A stretch of 64,000 nucleotides of DNA. Source: Rhodoligotrophos sp. CJ14. Its GTDB lineage: Bacteria; Pseudomonadota; Alphaproteobacteria; Rhizobiales; Im1. Where the stretch lies: NCBI RefSeq assembly GCF_038811545.1, contig NZ_CP133319.1:3356001-3420000 (forward strand), read 5' to 3'. Positions within the stretch are counted from its first letter, which is position 1, and every line of letters begins with the position of its first letter. Below the pieces are notes generated by a model. The model saw nothing but the letters and a program-made list of their open reading frames with translations, was not told the origin of the DNA and did no database searches. This document shows positions 8,649 to 20,049 of this stretch, piece by piece. The position numbers and the translations under genes are program-made.

Positions 8649-10316
8649 ATGAAGAGTGTGGGGTCGGTTCAATCGCTGCAATTGGTGCGAAAGCCGGGAG
8701 TGGGTAATCAGGGGAGTTGGCAGACATCTGGGCCTGGTGACCGCTCTTCGGCAATCCGGTCCGGAGCAACCGCTCTCTCGCCGTCGAACTCTTCGGCCGT
8801 GTTGGCAAGCGTTTCTAGTAAGGGGAACGAGGGAGTGGCATTCGACGAGTCAAAAGCTGCCGATCTGGCGGCAGCATGGGGACGTATCTCCGATAGGCTC
8901 AGGGCGGAGCTCGGCGAGGATCTCTTCTCCAGTTGGTTTGCTCGGATGGAGATGGAGGAGCGCTCCGGCTCGAAGTTGATTGTCTCCGTATCCACGCAAT
9001 TCCTCCGGAACTGGGTGCAGTCGCACTATCTGGATAAGCTCGTGAGCCTGGCCGATGCTGAGCTCGGCGGCATCCAGGATGTGCAGATTCGCGTGAGAAC
9101 ACGGGGGGCCCCCGTGCGCATCGTGCGGTCGGAACCCCGTCGCGGAGCCCCGCGGGCCGAATCTATCAGCCCTGCACCCGCAGCCACGCCGGTCCAGTCG
9201 AAGCCCGCGCCGCAACCTGTGGCGAAATCAGCGGATCCGCACCCGAAACCCGCTCCCGATATCGATCGGGGCACGCCGCTTGATCCGGAGCTGACCTTCG
9301 ATACCTTCCTTCTCGGCAAGTCCAACGCGCTTGCCCATGCGGCCGCAACACGCGTCGCAGAGGCAACCATAGACGCGCCCGTCAGCTTCAATCCGCTTTA
9401 CGTCCATTCGGCCTCGGGACTGGGAAAAACCCACCTCTTGAATGCCATTGCATGGCGCATTCGCGAGCTACAGCCGCAACGCCGGGTGCTGTTCCTCAGT
9501 GCCGAACGGTTCATGTATCACTTCATCACGGCGATCCGTGCACGCGACGTGATCCTGTTTAAGGACCAGTTCCAGTCGGTCGATGTGCTGCTGGTCGACG
9601 ACTTCCAGTTCTTGCAGGGCAAGACCATGCTGCAGGAGTTCCTGCACACCTTCAATTCCCTGGTCGATTCCAAGCGTCAGGTGATTGTTGCCGCCGATGT
9701 TCCACCGACCCAGCTCGATTCGATCGATGCGCGCATGCGCTCCAGGCTCGCCGGCGGGCTTGTCGTCGACATTCAGCCACCGGAGCTCGAGCTCAAGCGG
9801 CGCATCCTGCATGCGCGATTGGTTGAATCGGTCAAGCGCGACCCTTCCATCTCCGTGCCGGAGGATGTGGTCGAGTTCATCGCCAATCGCGTCCATGGCG
9901 GCGGCCGGGAGCTCGAAGGCGCGCTGATCCGGGTGATCGCCCATCAGCAGCTGGTGCAGGCGCCAATGTCCGTGGACCTCGCTGCTTCTGCCTTGCGCGA
10001 TCTGGTGCAGAACGCCGATGTTCAGCGCATCAAGATCGATGACATCATGCGGGTCGTCGGCCGTCACTACAATGTGGCCAAGGCCGATCTCCTCTCGCCC
10101 CGTCGGGCTCGGTCCATCGTTCGGCCGCGCCAGGTCGGCATGTATCTCGCCAAGCGCTTGACCTCTCGGTCTCTGCCGGAGATTGGCCGCCGATTCGGGG
10201 GCCGCGATCACTCCACCGTTCTTCACGCCGTGCGCAAGGTTGAGGAGCTCCTCCAGAAGGATGAGCAGCTCCAGCGCGAGGTGGTGCTGCTAACAAAGCT
10301 CCTTGAGCAGCCCTGA
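8649..10316 (+). CDS. dnaA: chromosomal replication initiator DnaA
   Basis: 555 aa from the ATG at 8649, which has GAGAGG about ten bases upstream. DnaA binds DnaA boxes and melts oriC. Domain I starts only near residue 64 (AAAWGRISDRLRAELG, then SSWFARMEME). A Pro/Ala-rich linker follows, then the AAA+ core with Walker A GLGKTH at 257-262, Walker B LLVDDFQF, and the C-terminal box-binding helix GGRDHSTVLHAVRKVEEL. The first 62 residues are Ser/Gly-rich and not family-like. A GTG at 8835, preceded by AGGGG, would give a more usual 493-aa protein, so the start is unsettled. dnaN follows after 176 bp. Confidence 0.96.
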   Translation: MKSVGSVQSLQLVRKPGVGNQGSWQTSGPGDRSSAIRSGATALSPSNSSAVLASVSSKGNEGVAFDESKAADLAAAWGRISDRLRAELGEDLFSSWFARMEMEERSGSKLIVSVSTQFLRNWVQSHYLDKLVSLADAELGGIQDVQIRVRTRGAPVRIVRSEPRRGAPRAESISPAPAATPVQSKPAPQPVAKSADPHPKPAPDIDRGTPLDPELTFDTFLLGKSNALAHAAATRVAEATIDAPVSFNPLYVHSASGLGKTHLLNAIAWRIRELQPQRRVLFLSAERFMYHFITAIRARDVILFKDQFQSVDVLLVDDFQFLQGKTMLQEFLHTFNSLVDSKRQVIVAADVPPTQLDSIDARMRSRLAGGLVVDIQPPELELKRRILHARLVESVKRDPSISVPEDVVEFIANRVHGGGRELEGALIRVIAHQQLVQAPMSVDLAASALRDLVQNADVQRIKIDDIMRVVGRHYNVAKADLLSPRRARSIVRPRQVGMYLAKRLTSRSLPEIGRRFGGRDHSTVLHAVRKVEELLQKDEQLQREVVLLTKLLEQP

Positions 10317-10492
10317 ACGGCGGCGCACAGCCCCGGGGCTTGTGATTGCCACCGATCCGGGGCACATTCCCGATGAGCGATACGCCACCCGTCATGCGTA
10401 TGCATTCGGTTGCGCCGCAAGGAGCCCCGTCTGTACGCAGATCGCGTTGATGGCGTTACGGGATGGGCAAGATGAGGAGCTAAGTTGCCGCC

Positions 10493-11611
10493 ATGAAGGT
10501 CACCATCGAGCGGTCGGCCTTTCTTAAAGCGCTGAACCACGTCCAGAGCGTCGTGGAAAGGCGAAACACGATACCCATTCTGTCGAATGTGCTGATCCAG
10601 GCCCGCGCCGGTGAGATCCGTCTGAGTGCGACCGACCTTGACGTGGAGGTGATCGAGACGGTTCCTGCCGATGTGGCCCAGGGCGGAGCCACAACGGTCC
10701 CAGCGCACATGATGCATGACATCGTGCGCAAGCTCCCCGATGGCACCCAGCTTCAGATCGAGCAGGGCGCCGACACGGGTCGCGTCTCGATCTTTGCCGG
10801 GCGCTCCCGTTTCGCGCTGCAGGCCTTGCCGGCGGAGGAATTTCCCGGGCTGACGGCCGGCGAGTTCTCCAACAATTTCGCGGTGCAGGCCTCCGATCTC
10901 AAAACCATGATCGAGCGCACCCGCTTTGCGATCTCGACCGAGGAGACTCGCTACTATCTGAACGGCATCTATCTGCATGCAGTTCGCGCTGAACCGGCGG
11001 ACAAGCTGCGGGCGGTTGCAACCGATGGCCATCGCCTGGCCCAGTTCGAACTGGCTTTGCCATTGGGGGCGGCCGGAATGCCGGGTGTGATCGTTCCGCG
11101 CAAGACGGTCTTGGAAGTGCACCGTCTGATCGAGGATCGCGATGCCTCTATCGAGATCTCCTTGTCCCAATCGAAGATCCGCTTTGGCTTCGATGGCATC
11201 GTGCTGACCTCCAAGCTCATTGACGGGACCTTCCCGGATTACGAGCGCGTGATCCCGAAGCACAACGATAAGGTGATGGACGTCGACACTAAGCTCTTCG
11301 CTCAGGCCGTTGATCGCGTCTCCACCATTTCCAGCGAGAAGGGCCGTGCCGTCAAACTGCATATCGGCAGCGGCAAGGTGGTGCTCACCGTCAACAATCC
11401 AGACAGCGGCTCGGCCGAAGAGGAGCTCGTCGCCGATTACGACGCCACGGATATCGATATCGGCTTCAATGCGCGCTATCTCCTTGATATCGCCGGGCAA
11501 CTCGAGGGCGACACAGCGCGGTTCATGCTGGCGGATGCGGGCTCGCCCACGGTCATCCGCGATGTCGTGGACGACTCGGCGCTATACGTCCTGATGCCGA
11601 TGCGGGTGTGA
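10493..11611 (+). CDS. dnaN: DNA polymerase III beta sliding clamp
   Basis: 372 aa, standard for the homodimeric clamp that tethers polymerase III. It begins MKVTIERSAFLKALNHVQSV, has ERRNTIPILSNVLI, the FAISTEETRYYLNGIYL segment of the second domain, and ends with YVLMPMRV, close to the conserved MPMR(L/V) terminus that forms part of the peptide-binding cleft. The ATG at 10493 is the only sensible start. It lies between dnaA and recF in the canonical order. Confidence 0.98.
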   Translation: MKVTIERSAFLKALNHVQSVVERRNTIPILSNVLIQARAGEIRLSATDLDVEVIETVPADVAQGGATTVPAHMMHDIVRKLPDGTQLQIEQGADTGRVSIFAGRSRFALQALPAEEFPGLTAGEFSNNFAVQASDLKTMIERTRFAISTEETRYYLNGIYLHAVRAEPADKLRAVATDGHRLAQFELALPLGAAGMPGVIVPRKTVLEVHRLIEDRDASIEISLSQSKIRFGFDGIVLTSKLIDGTFPDYERVIPKHNDKVMDVDTKLFAQAVDRVSTISSEKGRAVKLHIGSGKVVLTVNNPDSGSAEEELVADYDATDIDIGFNARYLLDIAGQLEGDTARFMLADAGSPTVIRDVVDDSALYVLMPMRV

Positions 11612-11755
11612 ACGCGGAAACTCTCTCCAGTACCCTTGGAAAGCGCGGAAAAGCTTGCAGAATCGCTGCGGCGACGCCATATAACGCTCGGGCGTTAAGC
11701 TCGGCGGATTGAGGCATTTTCGTTCGCAGGACGTTCGGTCATTGGAGCGCCGACG

Positions 11756-12994
11756 GTGTCAAAAAACCGCGCTCTGGCGCTGACAAGACTAACTCTGACA
11801 GATTTCCGCAATTACGCGCGCCTGCGTCTGGACGTGGGCCCGGCACCGGTGGTGCTCACTGGGCCCAATGGTGCCGGCAAGACCAATCTGCTGGAGGCTC
11901 TCTCGATATTGTGTCCGGGCCGCGGCCTCCGGTCAGCGGCCTATGCGGATATGGTGCGCCACCAAGGTGCCGGCGGCTGGGCCATTGCGGCCGTGCTCGA
12001 TGGGCCCCAGGCAGAGATCCGCGTCGGTACAGCCTGGAATGGCAGCCAGGGCGAGGCACTCGCTGGCGAGCCGGACGGCGCTGCCGATGCCATGGGATCG
12101 CCTGTGCAACCGGTCAAAGGGGCCTCACAAGCACGCCAAGTGCGCATTGAGGGCACCACCCATCGTGGCTCCGGGGCGCTCGCCTCGATCATTCGCATGG
12201 TGTGGATTACCCCGGCAATGGACCGTCTCTTCAATGGTCCGGCGGGTGATCGGCGTCGCTTTCTCGACCGGCTGGTGCTTGGGATCGATCCAGAACATGC
12301 CAGCCGAGTGAACGCCTTTGACCGGCTGATGCGCGATCGTAATCGGCTGTTGGAAGAGGGGCGGGAGGGCGCGCGCCGCGATCCGATCTGGCTTGATGGC
12401 CTCGAGGCGGCGATGGCCGAGCACGCTGTCGCCATTGCCGCGGCCCGGCAGGCGACTGTGGAGGCGCTCCAGCTGGCGGCCAGCGAGCAGCACGCCAGTG
12501 GCCAGATGGGCACATTCCCCTGGGGGCAGTTCACCATTGAAGGCGAGCTCGAAGCGGCGATTGCGGAAATGCCGGCGCTGCATGTGGAAGAGCGCTACCG
12601 TACAATTCTCGCCGAATCGCGTGGACTTGATGCGAGCGCAGGCCGCTGCCTTCGGGGTCCTCATCGCAGCGACCTGGTGGTTAAGCACGGTCCAAAGGAT
12701 GTGGAAGCGCGGCTATGCTCCACCGGCGAACAGAAGGCGTTGCTCATCGGCATCATCCTGGCTCATGCCCGGATCGTTGCCGATGGCTTTGATGGATATG
12801 CGCCGATCATGCTGCTCGATGAAGTCGCGGCGCATCTGGACGAGGAGCGGCGGCGGGGCTTGTTCGAATGCCTGCTGGCGCTTCCTGTCCAGGCTTGGAT
12901 GACCGGGACCGACGCGTCCCTGTTTTCTGCCCTGCGCGGTTCGGCGCAGTTCTTGCGGGCCCGCGATGGCGCGCTCATGGAACTGGTTGATTGA
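11756..12994 (+). CDS. recF: DNA replication/repair protein RecF
   Basis: 412 aa SMC-like ATPase of the RecFOR pathway, which loads RecA at gaps. Walker A is GPNGAGKTN, the signature motif appears as CSTGEQKALLIG, and Walker B is PIMLLDEVAAHLD. The N-terminus LTRLTLTDFRNYARL is typical. Translation begins at a GTG (11756). An insert of roughly 25 residues rich in Gly/Ala (about 100-125) lies between two strands of the ATPase domain and makes the protein somewhat longer than most RecF. gyrB follows after 15 bp, so the two are probably co-transcribed. Confidence 0.96.
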   Translation: MSKNRALALTRLTLTDFRNYARLRLDVGPAPVVLTGPNGAGKTNLLEALSILCPGRGLRSAAYADMVRHQGAGGWAIAAVLDGPQAEIRVGTAWNGSQGEALAGEPDGAADAMGSPVQPVKGASQARQVRIEGTTHRGSGALASIIRMVWITPAMDRLFNGPAGDRRRFLDRLVLGIDPEHASRVNAFDRLMRDRNRLLEEGREGARRDPIWLDGLEAAMAEHAVAIAAARQATVEALQLAASEQHASGQMGTFPWGQFTIEGELEAAIAEMPALHVEERYRTILAESRGLDASAGRCLRGPHRSDLVVKHGPKDVEARLCSTGEQKALLIGIILAHARIVADGFDGYAPIMLLDEVAAHLDEERRRGLFECLLALPVQAWMTGTDASLFSALRGSAQFLRARDGALMELVD

Positions 12995-15439
<2,445 letters not shown>

Positions 15440-15451
15440 CACGTAAACAGG

Positions 15452-15919
15452 TCAGCGCCGCTCCTGGCACACATCCACCCATGTCGCATCGACCAGACTG
15501 GCCAGCCGGTCTGGTGCGATGCGCAGGGCACTATGGGTGGAGCCTGCAGCCGGCACCACCTCATCGAAGAGCTTCAGCGAGACATCGCAATAGACCTGCA
15601 GCGGCGCCTTGAGCCCGAACGGGCAGACACCGCCGACCGGATGCCCCGTGATGGCTTCGACCTCCTCGGGGCCGAGCATGCTCACCTTGCCGCCGAAAGC
15701 GGCCTTGGCCTTGCGATTGTCGAGGCGAGCATCGCCGCGCGTGACCAGAAGGAATGTCTGATCGCCCGCACGCAGCGAGAGCGTCTTGGCGATCTGCCCG
15801 GGCTCGACCCCGTGGCCGGCCGCTGCGAGAGCGACGGTCGCCGTGCTCACGTCAAGTTCGATGATCTCGATGTCGGGCGCATGCTGCGCGAGAAAGGCGC
15901 GCACAGACTCTATGCTCAT
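15452..15919 (-). CDS. YbaK/EbsC-family aminoacyl-tRNA deacylase
   Basis: 155 aa single-domain protein of the YbaK/ProX superfamily, trans-editing enzymes that hydrolyse misacylated Cys- or Ala-tRNA(Pro). The fold signature includes QIAKTLSLRAGDQTFLLVTRGDARLD, the KAAFGGKVSML segment and GHPVGGVCPFGL. The ATG at 15919 (MSIESVRAFLAQHAPDIEI) is chosen because the longer frame upstream runs into a dispersed repeat element (15948-15996). Substrate identity is not visible. Confidence 0.92.
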   Translation of the reverse strand: MSIESVRAFLAQHAPDIEIIELDVSTATVALAAAGHGVEPGQIAKTLSLRAGDQTFLLVTRGDARLDNRKAKAAFGGKVSMLGPEEVEAITGHPVGGVCPFGLKAPLQVYCDVSLKLFDEVVPAAGSTHSALRIAPDRLASLVDATWVDVCQERR

Positions 15920-15947
15920 GGTGATCGGCTTCGGTGTTGATGAGTTC

Positions 15948-15996
15948 GAGCATTTCGAGCGAAGTGGATCCGGCTCGCGTGAAGAAAATGCGACAA
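15948..15996 (+). repeat. solitary copy of the Hyphomicrobiales palindromic repeat
   Basis: Starts GAGCATTTCGAGCGAAG and ends GAAGAAAATGCGAC. It is the same element that forms the tandem array at 63501-63714, with one T missing in the first arm and CTCGCG for TTCGCG inside. It fills the gap between the SRPBCC gene stop and the ybaK start. Confidence 0.85.
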
Positions 15997-16001
15997 ACGC
16001 G

Positions 16002-16424
16002 CTAGTGTTCGAACTGCTTCCGCAGGGCATCGAAGCCGGTCGTGTATATGCTCTCGATCACCTGGATCGCCTGGCTTTCGGTGGTGCCGGGCTTCGGGCG
16101 AAAGCGCCCTGTCCAGGTCACCCTGCAATGGCTCTCGTCCACAGGCATGACCGCGATCGTGGAATGATAATCTTCGACCGGTAACGGACCATCGATCAGG
16201 CTGTAACTATAGGACATGGCCCCATCATCCACGGCGTCCAGCTGCTCGATCAAGGTACCCCCACCTGTCACCGCCAGAAGTCGTCGCCGCTTGCCATCGA
16301 CCTCCTCGACCCGACCGGCATCGATCACTGGATGCCATTGCGCGATATCGCCAAACTGGCCGATAACGGCCCAGACGCGGTCGGCAGCGGCTTTGAGTTC
16401 TACGGATTTTGCAAGCTCTGTCAT
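16002..16424 (-). CDS. SRPBCC-family (polyketide cyclase/dehydrase-like) protein
   Basis: 140 aa, START/Bet v1-like fold. The N-terminal strand KSVELKAAADRVWAVIGQFGDIAQWHP and the later CRVTWTGRFRP strand followed by the long C-terminal helix (SIYTTGFDALRKQF) match the polyketide cyclase 2 family, which binds hydrophobic ligands. The function is unknown. The ATG at 16424 is chosen over an upstream in-frame Met because the family starts at this strand. It runs opposite to dapB. Confidence 0.88.
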   Translation of the reverse strand: MTELAKSVELKAAADRVWAVIGQFGDIAQWHPVIDAGRVEEVDGKRRRLLAVTGGGTLIEQLDAVDDGAMSYSYSLIDGPLPVEDYHSTIAVMPVDESHCRVTWTGRFRPKPGTTESQAIQVIESIYTTGFDALRKQFEH

Positions 16425-16558
16425 ACTCAGCACCCCTGCCACGCGCCCAATCAAGCAAACCATATTGATCCATGCCCGGGGCGGCAACCCGGTCTCCTTT
16501 CTTTTCATCTGACAGCTCGCCTGCTATAGGGCGCAATGTAGCCTCGGGGGATGTGACG

Positions 16559-17371
16559 ATGACGGCGATGAGAATTGCCATTGCAGGTGCCGGCGGTCGA
16601 ATGGGTCGCACGCTGACGCGGCTCGTTCATGAAATGGACGGATGCGAAGTTGCGGGAGGCCTCGAAGCGCCTGGATCCTCTCTGATCGGCGCCGATATGG
16701 GGCAGCTTGCAGGCATCGGCGAGATTGGCGTTACGATCCAGGATGATCCCCTGCCGCTCTTTACCCGGATCGATGGCATCATTGATTTCACCACCCCGGC
16801 GGCATCACTGCCTCTGGCTGATCTTGCGGCCCAGGCCCGCATCGTTGATGTGATCGGCACCACCGGCTTCAGCCCCGAGGACGATAAGAGAATTGCAGCC
16901 GCGGCGCGCCATGCGACAATCGTCAAGTCCGGCAATATGAGCCTCGGCGTCAACCTGCTGGCGGCAATGATCCGCAAGGTGGCGGCAGCCCTCGACGAGA
17001 GTTTTGATATCGAGGTCGTCGAAATGCACCATCGCAACAAGGTCGATGCTCCCTCAGGCACCGCCCTGCTGCTCGGCCAGGCCGCCGCTGAGGGGCGCAA
17101 GGTGGGGCTGAGCGAAGCCTCCGTTCGGGTGCGTGATGGGCACACGGGCCCGCGCCAGCGCGGCACCATTGGCTTTGCCACATTGCGCGGCGGCAGCGTC
17201 ATTGGCGATCACACCGTCATCTTTGCTGGCGATGGTGAGCGGGTCGAGCTCGGGCATCGGGCGGAGGGGCGCGACGTTTTCGGTCGCGGTGCGGTCAAGG
17301 CCGCCCTATGGGCTCGTGGCCGGAAGCCGGGATTATATTCGATGGCCGATGTTCTCGGCCTGACCGATTGA
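16559..17371 (+). CDS. dapB: 4-hydroxy-tetrahydrodipicolinate reductase
   Basis: 270 aa. NAD(P)H-dependent reductase in the diaminopimelate/lysine pathway. GAGGRMGR near the N-terminus binds the nucleotide, GTTGFSPED forms the next loop, and [15 protein letters not shown] is the catalytic signature with the His pair and Lys. [18 protein letters not shown] follows. ATG 16559 is preceded by a G-run about eight bases upstream; an internal ATG nine bases later is the alternative. gpmA follows after 15 bp. Confidence 0.97.
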   Translation: MTAMRIAIAGAGGRMGRTLTRLVHEMDGCEVAGGLEAPGSSLIGADMGQLAGIGEIGVTIQDDPLPLFTRIDGIIDFTTPAASLPLADLAAQARIVDVIGTTGFSPEDDKRIAAAARHATIVKSGNMSLGVNLLAAMIRKVAAALDESFDIEVVEMHHRNKVDAPSGTALLLGQAAAEGRKVGLSEASVRVRDGHTGPRQRGTIGFATLRGGSVIGDHTVIFAGDGERVELGHRAEGRDVFGRGAVKAALWARGRKPGLYSMADVLGLTD

Positions 17372-17386
17372 GAGTGAGGGCGTTTG

Positions 17387-18007
17387 ATGGACAGTCTGCT
17401 GGTACTCGTTCGGCACGGCCAGAGTGAGTGGAACCTCAAGAACCTGTTTACGGGTTGGGCCAATCCCGATCTCACTGAGCTTGGGCGGGAAGAGGCGAAC
17501 CAGGCAGGCGAACGTCTGAAGGCGCTCGGCCTTTCCTTCGATACGGCCTTCACCAGTGCGCTGATCCGCGCCCAGCATACGCTCTCGCGCATTTTGAAGG
17601 TGCTGGGCCAGGAGGATCTGCCCGTCACCCGCGATCAGGCCCTGAACGAGCGCGATTATGGGGAGCTCACCGGCCTCAACAAGGATGAGGCGCGCGCGCG
17701 CTGGGGCAAGGAGCAGGTGTTTCTCTGGCGCAGATCGTATGACGTGCAGCCTCCGGGCGGTGAGAGCCTCGCGGATACGGCAGCGCGTGTCGTGCCCTAT
17801 TTCGAGGCCAACATCGTGCCACAGCTGAAGCAGGGCAAGCGGGTCCTGATCGTCGCCCATGGCAATTCCCTGCGCGCCCTCATCATGCATCTCGAGAACC
17901 TGCCGGGCGAGGAGATTGCCAAGCGCGAGCTCGCCACCGGCGCCCCGATCATCTACCGGCTCGACCAGGATATGAAGGTGACGAGCCGCGAGGAGCCGAA
18001 GGGCTGA
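17387..18007 (+). CDS. gpmA: 2,3-bisphosphoglycerate-dependent phosphoglycerate mutase
   Basis: 206 aa, the short alphaproteobacterial form of the dPGM family (E. coli GpmA is about 250 aa). Catalytic His10 sits in VRHGQSEWN, and [28 protein letters not shown] and the second histidine in [11 protein letters not shown] are all present. It interconverts 3- and 2-phosphoglycerate in the cytosol. The ATG at 17387 is 15 bp downstream of dapB, so they are probably co-transcribed. It converges on ogt. Confidence 0.96.
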   Translation: MDSLLVLVRHGQSEWNLKNLFTGWANPDLTELGREEANQAGERLKALGLSFDTAFTSALIRAQHTLSRILKVLGQEDLPVTRDQALNERDYGELTGLNKDEARARWGKEQVFLWRRSYDVQPPGGESLADTAARVVPYFEANIVPQLKQGKRVLIVAHGNSLRALIMHLENLPGEEIAKRELATGAPIIYRLDQDMKVTSREEPKG

Positions 18008-18025
18008 CGGCTGATCTAAGCCAGC

Positions 18026-18667
18026 TCAGGTTGCGTAACCGATCAGCTCGGCCTCCCAGCCCAACATGCGGCGTTTGCGGTCGAGACCCCAGTGATAGCC
18101 GCACAATCCGCCATTCTTGGCGAGAACCCTGTGGCAGGGCACCACGAAGGAAATCGGATTGCGCCCCACCGCTGCACCCACGGCGCGCGATGCCGTGGGC
18201 TTTCCCAAGTCATGCGCGATGGTCGAATATGAAGTTGTCTGCCCGACCGGAATCTCGAGCAGCCGCCGCCAGACGCGAATTTCGAACTCGGTACCGATCA
18301 GCACGAGCTTCAGTGGATTGGCCTCGACCCATTCCTCTGGGTTGAACACCCGCTGCGCGTAAGCCCACGTTTCCTCGGCATCTTGGGTGAATGTTGCAAG
18401 CGGCCAACGCCGGGTCATGTCCAGCATCGCCTCTTGACGACCCTCCTCACTATCCTCTGCGAACCCAAGCCCGCAAAGGCCTTGGTCGGTGACCACGACC
18501 AGCGCCAGCCCGAAAGCCGTATCATGGAAGCCATAGCGCATGGCCAGGCCCGCACCTCGGAGCTTGTAATCGCTTGGCGCAATGGCTTTGGCCGTCACGA
18601 ACAGGTCCTGCTTGCGGCCCCGCCCGAACAGGGTGTCAGTATTGCTGAAGGCTTGAGCCGTCGACAT
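18026..18667 (-). CDS. ogt: methylated-DNA-protein-cysteine S-methyltransferase (Ogt/Ada C-terminal type)
   Basis: 213 aa suicide repair protein that removes O6-alkyl groups from guanine. The active-site PCHRV has Cys178; upstream are the DNA-binding helix segment TSYSTIAHDLGKPTASRAVGAAVGRNP and the asparagine hinge. The N-terminal 100 residues correspond to the Ogt-type ribonuclease-H-like domain, with no Ada zinc domain, so it is not the inducible Ada regulator. AAGGAGAT lies five bases before the ATG at 18667, which fixes the start. Confidence 0.94.
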   Translation of the reverse strand: MSTAQAFSNTDTLFGRGRKQDLFVTAKAIAPSDYKLRGAGLAMRYGFHDTAFGLALVVVTDQGLCGLGFAEDSEEGRQEAMLDMTRRWPLATFTQDAEETWAYAQRVFNPEEWVEANPLKLVLIGTEFEIRVWRRLLEIPVGQTTSYSTIAHDLGKPTASRAVGAAVGRNPISFVVPCHRVLAKNGGLCGYHWGLDRKRRMLGWEAELIGYAT

Positions 18668-18724
18668 GTAATCTCCTTGATGTCGGGAGCGATAAGAGTA
18701 TGGACGCAATTGCTATGGCGATGC

Positions 18725-19243
18725 TCAAGCCGGCTGGGCGACCGGGTTGAACCCGCCCCGCAAGGCTGCCTTCAGCGCGCCTGCAAGGTCGCGCCGCTCA
18801 TCGGGTGACAGGAATGAGCCGATCTCGAGCCGGCGTCCATGCGAGGTGAGAAACAGAGGGCCGCAGGTCTCGAGCGCCTCGTTCTCGATCAGCTCGACGC
18901 GCACCCAATAGGGAATGAACCGCCATTCCTTTGGCGGTTGCCGCGGAAACACCTTGCGCACCACGAGCGCCGAATCCGTGATATCGACCTGCTCATGCAT
19001 ATTGCCATCTTGGTAGTTCCGCCGAAACGCCCAATAGAGCAGTGCCACGTCAAGTCCGAAGAAGCCGAAGATCGGCCAGGCGCCTATCATGAGAAATCCG
19101 GTGCCGGCGATGACGCTGGCACCGCCGAAGAACAGCATCAGGATCAGGAATCCCCGCTGACTGAGGGACCGGTGCGGCGTGAGAATGGCCGAGAAGCGGA
19201 TTGCTTCGCCATTGCTGCCCTGGTCTGTCGATCTCTCGGACAT
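18725..19243 (-). CDS. DUF2244 membrane protein
   Basis: 172 aa. RFSAILTPHRSLSQRGF leads into two transmembrane helices (about 35-80, with LMLFFGGASVIAGTGFLMI and FFGLDVALLYWAF), then the DUF2244 soluble region with YWVRVEL and the C-terminal SFLSPDERRDLAGALKAAL. Function unknown; the family is widespread in alphaproteobacteria. The ATG at 19243 has GAGGA about six bases upstream; an ATG at 19261 is possible. Divergent from nth. Confidence 0.88.
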   Translation of the reverse strand: MSERSTDQGSNGEAIRFSAILTPHRSLSQRGFLILMLFFGGASVIAGTGFLMIGAWPIFGFFGLDVALLYWAFRRNYQDGNMHEQVDITDSALVVRKVFPRQPPKEWRFIPYWVRVELIENEALETCGPLFLTSHGRRLEIGSFLSPDERRDLAGALKAALRGGFNPVAQPA

Positions 19244-19332
19244 GTTGATCCTCGCCCGCATCTTCGCGCGGCCTGTTGACGGTGCGCTGCCTCCACCGCC
19301 ATAAAAGTGCGCCAGGTCGGCGGAGTGTTCCC

Positions 19333-20049
19333 TTGCGTTCTCCTCGCAGCAAACCGAAAAAGCGACTCGATGCGCGTGACATCGAGGAAATCTTTGCCCG
19401 TTTCGCGCAAGTTATGCCGGAACCGCGCGGAGAGCTCGACTATGTCAACCATTTCACTCTGTTGGTTGCCGTTGTCCTCTCGGCGCAGGCCACCGATGTC
19501 GGTGTGAACAAGGCAACCAAGGACCTCTTCCAGATCGCTGACACCCCGGAGAAGATGCTGGCGCTCGGGGAGGAAGGCCTCATCCGATATATTAAGACGA
19601 TCGGCCTTTTTCGCAACAAGGCGAAGAACGTGATCGCGCTGTCACGTATGCTGATTGACGAATATGAGGGCGAGGTGCCGAACAGCCGCGAAGCGCTGGA
19701 ACGGCTGCCCGGCGTCGGTCGCAAGACGGCCAATGTGGTCCTGAACACCGCCTTCGGTGAGCCGACCATCGCCGTCGACACACATCTCTTCCGGGTAGCG
19801 AACCGTACCGGCCTTGCGCCGGGCAAGACGCCCTTGGAGGTGGAGCTGGGGCTCGACCGGGTGGTGCCGGAGATCTACAAGCGCCATGCCCATCACTGGC
19901 TCATCCTGCATGGGCGTTATATTTGCAAGGCGCGTAAGCCGGAATGCCCCCGCTGCCCCATCAACGATATCTGCCTGTTTCCGGACAAAACCGGTCTCAA
20001 TGAGGCCGGCAACGGCAAGTCTGCGGTCAGAAAGCAGCTTGCCTCCTGA
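19333..20049 (+). CDS. nth: endonuclease III
   Basis: 238 aa from a TTG at 19333. Bifunctional glycosylase/AP lyase for oxidised pyrimidines. The helix-hairpin-helix LPGVGRKTANVVL contains the catalytic Lys131, Asp149 lies in VDTHLFRVANR, and a [4Fe-4S] cluster is held by Cys198, Cys205, Cys208 and Cys214 (C-x6-C-x2-C-x5-C). No ATG fits; another TTG at 19276 would add 19 residues. The 3' end overlaps the convergent CysZ-like gene by 23 bp. Confidence 0.95.
   Translation: MRSPRSKPKKRLDARDIEEIFARFAQVMPEPRGELDYVNHFTLLVAVVLSAQATDVGVNKATKDLFQIADTPEKMLALGEEGLIRYIKTIGLFRNKAKNVIALSRMLIDEYEGEVPNSREALERLPGVGRKTANVVLNTAFGEPTIAVDTHLFRVANRTGLAPGKTPLEVELGLDRVVPEIYKRHAHHWLILHGRYICKARKPECPRCPINDICLFPDKTGLNEAGNGKSAVRKQLAS

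Noticed and set aside
10223..11500. 425-codon minus-strand frame
   Set aside because: Antisense to the end of dnaA and dnaN, no family resemblance.
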